Of a DNA stretch of 56,000 bases, positions 50,044 to 56,000 are shown piece after piece. This stretch comes from Adiantum capillus-veneris (taxonomy: Eukaryota; Streptophyta; Polypodiopsida; Polypodiales; Pteridaceae), in contig CM043969.1 in assembly GCA_014529385.2 (NCBI GenBank), positions 74,138,676 through 74,194,675 on the forward strand, in the 5' to 3' direction. The notes under the pieces were generated by a model, which saw only the letters and a program-made list of their open reading frames with translations, was not told where the DNA came from and did no database searches. Numbering within the stretch: the first letter of the stretch is position 1; every line of letters starts with the position of its first letter. The translations under genes and the position numbers were made by a program.

Positions 50044-50182
50044 GGCTCGAACTTAAGTTTGAGCCTCTAAGTTTGAACCTCCATACTTGGCTTGAATGGA
50101 GCCTCTACTAGGTACAAAAGTGGTAGAGGGTAAAGCTCTACTTGATAGAAGAATGTGTGGAGGCTCGAACTTAGTTCGAGCC
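50044..50182. repeat. Paired hairpin motifs inside TIR element 2
   Basis: GGCTCGAACTTAAGTTTGAG at 50,044 is palindromic with one mismatch. GGCTCGAACTTAGTTCGAGC at 50,162 has 9-base perfect arms around TTA. Both are preceded by a GTGTGGAGGC/GTGTGTAGGC phrase, so they belong to a short duplicated unit of about 118 bp. Confidence 0.7.
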
Positions 50183-50220
50183 TCTACGCTTGCTAGATAC
50201 AAAGAGGGAAATATCAAATA

Positions 50221-50223
<3 letters not shown>

Positions 50224-50254
<31 letters not shown>
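50224..50254. repeat. (GA)n microsatellite
   Basis: A pure dinucleotide run of about 31 bp inside TIR element 2. Confidence 0.95.
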
Positions 50255-50258
<4 letters not shown>

Positions 50259-50661
50259 TGATAATAGAGGAAAATTTCTTGCTAGCATTGTGCCTTGAAA
50301 ATGCTTTTACACTGTTTGCGTGCAAAAGCTTGTCTTAGATGCGGAAAGTTTCTCATGTAACCAAGAGAGATAGTGTGACTTAAGAGAGGGATTAAAGTGT
50401 GGCAATCAATATGTGTCTCCCGTCAAGCTACGTGTTTGCCTTATATGAGGTTCTTCAATCAGCTCTAGTATGCTATTAGTGATGAGCAAGGAAACAAACC
50501 TATGCATAAGGTTGCACCTTTGTGAGCGCTCTTAGCACCACAAGTTTGATAGCTCAACACAACACCTATCAGCTTTATTATCTTCCTCACCAGATTCAAG
50601 AACAAACTACATTGTCGCCTTTGACTAGCAGGCAGATGAGCACTACTACGATAACTAATGC

Positions 50662-50665
<4 letters not shown>

Positions 50666-50717
<52 letters not shown>
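50666..50717. repeat. (GA)n microsatellite
   Basis: A pure dinucleotide run of about 52 bp inside TIR element 2. The LSLSLS and REREREs frames across it are artefacts. Confidence 0.95.
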
Positions 50718-50719
<2 letters not shown>

Positions 50720-50787
50720 CAACCCCATTGTGTCAAGCCTTGCAAGGATGCATGTGATGCTGGATGAGTTCAGAGCTTAGGTGAGAG

Positions 50788-50815
50788 AGAAGAAGAAGAA
50801 GAAGAAGAAGAAGAA
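50788..50815. repeat. (GAA)n microsatellite
   Basis: About nine GAA/AGA triplets following a GAGAGAGA stretch, inside TIR element 2. Confidence 0.9.
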
Positions 50816-51519
50816 TGTTTTAATGTCGTAGGAAACTATCCCAAGGGAGAGAGATCAGAGAGAGAAGATTGAGCCATTTGATAAGTGGAATACTTTAGTA
50901 GTGACCTTGTCTCCTAGCAGTGATCTATTATGCAAACAGTAACCTGCACAAAATGGAAGAGCAAACGGCGTCACCGACAAAGAGGAAGAGCTCGCATCTC
51001 ACCCTCCATGAACATGAAGATCAAGTAGCATTGCATGCAGCAGCAAAGGCTTTGATATCTCAACACGACATGATTTTGTGAAGCGATAGCTCAGCATAGC
51101 ATGATCTATGCAAGCTGATTGTTGGGGTTCCGAAAGCATTGTTGAAGACTGTTCTAGGATCTTTTCAGCCGCACATGGCTGATGATCAGTGTGCTTAAAA
51201 CGAGAGAACACAAAAGCGGAGAAAGCAAGAAAAAAGAGCTCTTACTGTGCAAGATTGTGGCGTCACACATGACAAACAAGTCGGCTTGCATGAGAATCCT
51301 CATCCTCCAAGAGCACGAATAGCGTGCCTGCAAGCGGAGCTTTTTTGTGTAGTAGTGTTGTTCCCAATCGACTTGGCCACTTGCATCGTTGAAGGCCAGT
51401 GCTTTCATAGCTTGCGGGATAGCAGCAATGGCATGCCCCGCTCCTCGCCGTCATATTTGATGTTCGACAATTCTGAAATTCAAATTAAAGTGAAGTGGAA
51501 CTCGCAATAAAGTGAACCT

Positions 51520-51995
51520 TACAGCCTTGCAAGTTCGACTCTCAATCATAGAAGTAAAGTGAACCCTACCTTTGAGGCAAGCCTTGGATCGGCGGTCTCA
51601 AGTTCGAGCAACAAGCCTTGCAAGCATGCTTCAACTGGAAGCAAAGCCTTGGATCGACCTCCAGTTTGAATGAGCATGCTTGCAACCTGAAGTTCAAATG
51701 CGCAAGTCTTGCAACATGCTAAAAGGGATCGAACCCTAAAGCCAGCCTTGGATCGGCCTCAAGTTCGAATAAACACGCCTCGCAAGCATGCTAAAAGGGA
51801 TCAATCTCAAGTTTGAATGAGCAAGCCTCAAAAGCATGCTTTTGCATTTGGACTTTGAGAGTATCATGTGGCCTTTGGTGGAATTTGGGAGCATGCTCCA
51901 ACCTTAGAAGCATGCTTTGGTATTTGGAGTTGGGGAGTATCCTATGGCCTTTCGCAAAATCTAGGAGCATTCTTTGGACTTTGGACTCTCCCCTT
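51520..51995. repeat. Diverged short tandem repeats inside TIR element 2
   Basis: Phrases such as AGCCTTGGATCGGCCTCAAG, CAAGTTCGA and GCAAGCATGCT recur at about 51,580, 51,640, 51,740 and 51,785. Then a ~75 bp unit (GCATGCTTTGGTATTTGGA…GTATCCTATGGCCTTTCG) occurs twice at about 51,834 and 51,909. No gene is seen. Confidence 0.65.
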
Positions 51996-52377
51996 TAGAG
52001 TGCTTATATGATAGCCCCCAAAGGCTCAACATTTTCTTGTCACAGCAATGTGGTTCTAGAAAACACGAGGATTAAAATTTTTGCCATCAATAAATTGTTG
52101 CATGTCTACAGTGTGTATTGTAACACTTCTTGTTTTGTCTTTGTCATCAGTAGAACAAGGATAGCCACATTGTTGACTACCATGTACGTTTGATAAGGCT
52201 CAACCTAGAGTTTGGGCTTTGAGTTGTGTTTTGCCACAATAGCTACTACCAGAGAATTACGCTTGAGGATGAAGGTTCAAGAGTATTCATTTCTAAACAA
52301 GTTTGTAGTTTTAAGTTTCAAAATCTTATCATCGTAAGTGATTTTACTAGTCCATGCAAACCACTGAAAACCTACTC

Positions 52378-53480
52378 TTAAGAAATAGAGAACAACAAGA
52401 ATTGTCCCGTTTTGTGTGCATTTTTTCCAAAATTCCTAAATATGTCTTTAATGTACTTTGTAGCACCACTATCAAAATACCACACATGTGAATCTGCAGC
52501 AACAATTGACATGCATGCATCACGAACATCAGGATTGTAAGTGCACTCTGCACTAAAAGCCATTCTGCATCAACATCAGCATCGCAGTCTCCTTTCACAC
52601 AAGACTCAACAATGGCTGCATTTGTAGTGGAACCAGCATTTGCAGTGGAACCATCCTCTTTCTTCTTAGCCTCTTTGGCCTTCAGCTTAGGACACTGCTT
52701 GATCAAGTGATCATTAGCTTTATAATAATGGCAACGCATCTTATTTTTGCCCTTATCACCAGAATTTCCAGAAGAATTACTACCAAAAGAAGCATTAGGA
52801 ACAGAAGTTTTGCCACTCGCAGCAGAACCATAAGAAGTGGCTACATTGCTATTACCACCCTTTCTTTGAGAAGCAATAAAAGCATATTCAATTGTTGCTG
52901 TCTAGTCCTGTTTTTTCTAGAAAGTGACTCTTGCAACAGCAATGTGCATAATGCATCAAACTTGACAACTTTAGGATTTCCTTGGGTCATAAATCTCCAA
53001 GTACTATCAAAAGTCTGGTAAGGCATCAAGAACAGTCTGCACAAGGGAACTGTCTAAAATGACTTCACCTGCAGAAATAAGTTGCTCATTGATATCCTTG
53101 ACACCATCAAGGAAAGTGTCCATATCATCTTCCTCATGCATAGTCTTTGACTCCAGCTCTTTATGCAATAAAACAATTATAGCCTCATTGCAACTTGCAT
53201 AAAGACCATCCAAAATATCCCAAGCCTGTTTTGCAGATTTTGCTGAACAAATGTGAGGAAAAATGGTTCGCTTTATAGACAACGCAATCAATGCATGAGC
53301 CTGTGCATCCTTTACTTCCCAACGAGATTGTTCTGTTGTAGGCAAAACAACTCTAATAGCAGCAATTCTTGCAGCAAGACTTGCAACATCCTCAACATAA
53401 GCCCACATAGGGTAAACTTCCCCATCTAACCTGTCCTCAGCACAACAAACATCTTGAACACATCTGTGTTGTTGTCAGCC
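52378..53480 (-). pseudogene. Copia 2 gag and protease start
   Basis: From the PBS side: gag MWAYVEDVASLAARIAAIRV, HALIALSIKRTIFPHICSAK, SAKQAWDILDGLYASCNEA and LISAGEVILDSSLVQTVLDA (53,007-53,408), a frame change, then a zinc knuckle MRCHYYKANDHLIKQCPKLK (52,680-52,740; the second Cys is Tyr), then protease AADSHVWYFDSGATKYI (about 52,450-52,500; DSG kept). The reading then runs into the TIR element. Gag normally coats element RNA and protease cleaves the polyprotein. At least two frame changes are present besides the insertion. Confidence 0.8.
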
Positions 53481-53819
53481 ATGGAAAATGTTGCACCTGA
53501 TGTGAAAACTGCCCGTAAAGAGGAGAAACAAAGCAAGAACAACAGGTGCTATATAGCACAAACTGTAGAAGATTGTAAGGAACCTGTTATGCAGAAAACA
53601 ACACTGACAAAAATTCTGCACAAAATGATGAAATTGCATGTGCAGACCTTCCTATAGTGGAAACAAAGGCCGAAATGAGCCCGAATAAAAAATTTGAGCA
53701 GACTAAGCTCTATGAGATTTCCCAAAATATTTGTTGACCTGCAAACGCTCGCCAAACGTCACTGAAATTGGATAAAAGTGAGCAGGCATGTGCTGGACTG
53801 AGCCCAAGAGGATGCAACC

Positions 53820-53834
53820 TACTTTGATACCAAT
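53820..53834 (-). other. Copia 2 primer-binding site
   Basis: On the minus strand TTGGTATCAAAGTAGG follows the LTR end almost directly. It resembles the tRNA-iMet-type PBS TGGTATCAGAGC used by plant copia elements. Confidence 0.65.
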
Positions 53835-54052
53835 TGTTGGAATTAGGGTTGCAGAGAAACTCACACAGCTTGGAGAAGACAAAGGAAGCTCAAGGCACAC
53901 AATTGAGAGTGTATTACTTAGTGTGCAGTGGAAAGATAGATAGCCCTAGAGTAATGGGCATATATACAATGCACGAGGGAAAAAACCTCCTAAAGAGGAA
54001 AAAAATGCCCTAGTGTGTTTACACACATCACTACCACATGTATAGGGTAACA
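53835..54052 (-). repeat. Copia 2 5' LTR
   Basis: 218 bp, TGTTGGAATTAG … GGTAACA in plus reading. It aligns nearly end to end with 47,026-47,252. The differences between the two LTRs suggest that some time has passed since insertion. Confidence 0.9.
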
Positions 54053-54470
54053 CTTGACATGAATTCTAGATAATTTAGTCTCACTACATCATCATGTTCC
54101 CAAGTGACATCTTCCTCAGGATATCTTGACCATTTAACAAGGTGTTCAATAATGGTCTGATTACGTAAAGGCTTAGTTCTACTTTGAAGTATGAGTTTGG
54201 GATATACTTCAAAAGCTCCATCGGTAGAGGTAGAAAATAGAGAATCTCAAGAATGTGTTGTGGATCAGGTACATACTTCTTGAGTAAGCTGACGTTAAAA
54301 ACATCATGTACTTTTGTGTGTGGTGGTAACAAGAGTCTAGAAGCTTGATCATTAATCCTCTCTGTGATTACAAAAGGTCCACAATATTTGGCACTGAGCT
54401 CTTTACATTTACCCATTGATAAGGAGCTATGTTTGGGTTTCACTCTCAAAAATACCATATCGTCCTCTTC
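54053..54470 (-). pseudogene. Gypsy integrase C-terminus and chromodomain
   Basis: The frame 54,084-54,458 holds FLRVKPKHSSLSMGKCKELS, AKYCGPFVITERINDQASRL and LPPHTKVHDVFNVSLLKKYV, the plant chromovirus pre-chromodomain block. After a frame change near 54,190, the chromodomain reads IIEHLVKWSRYPEEDVTWEH (about 54,085-54,160). Chromodomains steer integration to marked chromatin. The frame change separates it from integrase in this copy. The copia 2 LTR starts about 30 bases beyond its end, so the copia landed just downstream of pol. Confidence 0.8.
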
Positions 54471-54729
54471 AAAAAGTCTAATAGATTGTTTAGGGTCAAC
54501 ATAACTCTTTTGTCTATCTTGAGTAATCTTAATATCATGTCATATAAGATCGGTTTCTAGTTGCATTTTATCCAATATTTCTTTGGATGCTTGAACTCGT
54601 ATGAGAGGATCTGCTCATTTGAGTGGAGTAAGACACTCTTATCCATACAATACTAAAAAATGAGACATCCCAATTGAGCGTTAGAATGAAAAATTATACG
54701 CAAATTCAACCAAATACAAATATCTAGTC

Positions 54730-55260
54730 CATTTACCTACTCATGCATACAATAAGCTCTTGACATGTCTTTAATGATTTGATTGGTCCTTTCTGTTTGC
54801 CAGTCAGTTTGAGGGGGATAAGCAGTATAGTAAACGCCAACTGGGTTCGTATAGTTAAGAATAAGTCTTTCCAAAATTTTAAGGTGAACTTTACATCACG
54901 ATGAAAAATTATCCATCGAGGTAAACCATGATACATGAAGACACCTTTCATGAGCTATATCCTTAGTGATAATCGTTGTCTTGACTGGAAATAAATGGGT
55001 TATTATTGTAAGCATATGAAAAACCACAAAAATAGAGTCATATCCCAAAGATATAGAAAATCTTGTAATAAAATCCATGGATATGCATTCCCATTTCATT
55101 TGTGGTGCTTCACGAGGTTGAAGCTTACCAAACTTGTTCAACTTTAGCATGTTGACATGTTAAACATCTTGTAACATAGTTCAACACATCATGTTTTGGT
55201 CCTTGCCAAAAGAAACTCTTCCTTACAGTAGAGTAAGCCTTAATATACCCTGGGTGTCAT
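54730..55260 (-). pseudogene. Gypsy integrase zinc finger and DDE core
   Basis: From 55,260 down: the H2C2 zinc-binding region (KHDVLNYVTRCLTCQHAKVE, about 55,130-55,200), KLQPREAPQMKWECISMDFI and SLGYDSIFVVFHMLTIITHL (DDE core first Asp region), then after a frame change MKGVFMYHGLPRWIIFHRDV and KFTLKFWKDLF (54,860-54,950; the second Asp region reads FHRD). The DDE enzyme inserts cDNA into the host genome. At least two frame changes inactivate this copy. Further toward 54,500 the frame degenerates. Confidence 0.8.
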
Positions 55261-56000
55261 GCTATAGGTATATCATGAGCCTCCTGTAGTATCTGAAGTA
55301 TGTTTCTAGCTATCCATGTTCCCTTTGTCGGTCTCAAGCTAAGTTTATAAGCATTTATGTACAACACTTGGTTAGTGACAGTAATCTCCTTTCCAAAATT
55401 GGATTGTATCCATTCAATACTCCCAATAGGCAAGGACTTATGTTCAGGTGGTTTAAACTTGGGTTTTGCTGCAGCGTAATGATGCCAAGCTGCTCGAAAT
55501 GTATTAGGTACAATACAATCTATGGACAATAATCTTTTATTTGCATTCCCATTTTTCATGGTAGTGACAAGCCGTTGCACTTCCAGTCCTATTTGAAGAT
55601 GCTTCTCAGCCATAAGGTGGGAGAGTACATCCTCCCATATCCCTTGAGGTAAGATGTCATTCATCTCCACACACACCCCATCACTCAAGTTAGTTAGAAT
55701 GGAAAAACCAAGATTCAAACTCAAATATTATAACCTCAAAACAATACGAGTCATATCAAAATCAAATTTTTATAATTGTAGAAAACCAAAAAGATACATA
55801 GTGTCTTTAGGAAGATACATGAATAAAAAAGGTCCCTATGAACCAATTCTTGGTTCCTAAAGCAGAGGTTCTACCCCTATGTTTGTTCACAACTCGAGTT
55901 TCAAAATTTAGAACTTCAACTTGTGCACTAAAGTTCACGTCTTCTTTTTTATACCATTCTTCTCCTTGTGATACATCCGTATGTGATGTTTCATTAAAGT
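55257..56000 (-). pseudogene. Gypsy pol, RNase H to integrase linker
   Basis: A 155-codon open frame (55,257-55,724) includes EVQRLVTTMKNGNANKRLLS, SIEWIQSNFGKEITVTNQVL and TKGTWIARNILQILQEAHDI, the region just before the H2C2 finger. Beyond 55,724 the reading is broken up to the window edge. RT, protease and gag, if present, lie outside the window. Confidence 0.55.

Larger units (their letters stand above)
49522..52452. mobile_element. TIR element nested in copia protease, TAAT target duplication
   Basis: The element runs from 49,526 to 52,448 (2,923 bp). Both ends carry the same 22-base inverted repeat, beginning AAGACATATTTAGG from each end inward. TAAT flanks it at 49,522-49,525 and 52,449-52,452. 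Deleting the element plus one TAAT restores the protease-region frame (GATKYI then TSNREL). Inside are two GA tracts, a GAA tract, hairpins and diverged short repeats, but no transposase, so it is non-autonomous. A 4-base TAAT duplication does not point to one superfamily by itself. Confidence 0.88.
47026..54052 (-). mobile_element. Copia element 2 with both LTRs, disrupted
   Basis: The LTRs at 47,026-47,252 and 53,835-54,052 are near-identical (both run TGTTRGAATTAGGG to GGTAACA). The PBS (minus-strand TTGGTATCAAAGTAGG at about 53,820-53,834) resembles the tRNA-Met type. A polypurine tract (CCAAGGGGG) lies inside the 3' LTR at 47,255-47,270. The order gag, protease, integrase, RT, RNase H is the Ty1/copia order. 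The flanks CTCAA and CTTGA are not a clean 5-base duplication. Coding is split by a 2.9 kb TIR element and broken by stops; integrase is partly deleted. It sits within a gypsy element just after its chromodomain. Confidence 0.9.

Noticed and set aside
50465-50767. ORFs with SLSLSL or REREREs at the second GA tract
   Set aside because: Same microsatellite artefact, inside a non-autonomous TIR element.
47021-54057. Perfect 5-base target duplication around copia 2
   Set aside because: The flanks read CTCAA and CTTGA, so they are not identical. I keep the element on LTR, PBS and domain evidence instead.

Overview
This window is nuclear DNA of a land plant. The evidence is nested Ty3/gypsy and Ty1/copia LTR retrotransposons of plant type, GT-AG introns, GA and GAA microsatellites, and A/T-rich spacers. 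No rRNA, tRNA, operon or bacterial gene layout is visible. The abundance of GA microsatellites and decayed retroelements would suit a large fern- or bryophyte-like genome, but that is inference and I cannot name the species. Region 1 (1-944) is a decayed minus-strand retroelement end. Region 2 (about 945-33,540) is a large satellite domain built on a degenerate 20-base core, TTGGACAAGTGGTGGACCTT. The core is organised as a ~320 bp unit near 0.95-1.96 kb and a ~441 bp unit from about 3.15 to 16.3 kb. From 0.95 to about 24.7 kb nearly all core copies read on the plus strand; from about 25.2 to 33.5 kb nearly all read on the minus strand. The two arms therefore point at each other across a gene-bearing core. 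Gene core: a broken plus-strand gene at 16.57-19.23 kb resembles a beta-class DNA (N4/N6) methyltransferase, possibly with a ParB-like segment before it. It appears to be spliced, in matching phase, across a 2.6 kb satellite-filled intron to a SET-domain exon at 21.82-22.37 kb. Next comes an FCP1/HAD phosphatase-like gene (23.01-24.41 kb) with one frameshift. A second FCP1-like copy (30.43-31.24 kb), interrupted by one stop codon, lies inside the inverted arm. Inside the plus arm a TIR element (4,100-5,419) is flanked by TTAA. A truncated copy and an empty site lie in paralogous array segments. Region 3 (about 34.0-42.0 kb) is a minus-strand Tat/Athila-like gypsy element truncated within reverse transcriptase, apparently interrupted by an internally deleted copia element that keeps a 523-codon gag-protease ORF (38,556-40,127). 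Region 4 (42.0-47.0 kb) holds a ~120-140 bp tandem array, a 100 bp GA microsatellite, otherwise geneless sequence, and the 3' LTR of a second gypsy element. Region 5 (47.0-56.0 kb) is a clear nest: a chromodomain gypsy element (pol at 54.07-56.0 kb, PPT and LTR at about 46.99 kb) is split by a 7.0 kb copia element with both LTRs (47,026-54,052), and that copia is itself split by a 2.9 kb TIR element with a TAAT duplication (49,526-52,448). Nearly every recognisable coding region is broken, and several stops look like C-to-T changes. The most unusual feature is the convergent satellite arms around a methyltransferase-like/SET/FCP1-like gene cluster, which could be a very large foldback-type element or a heterochromatic gene island. 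This reading is a hypothesis.
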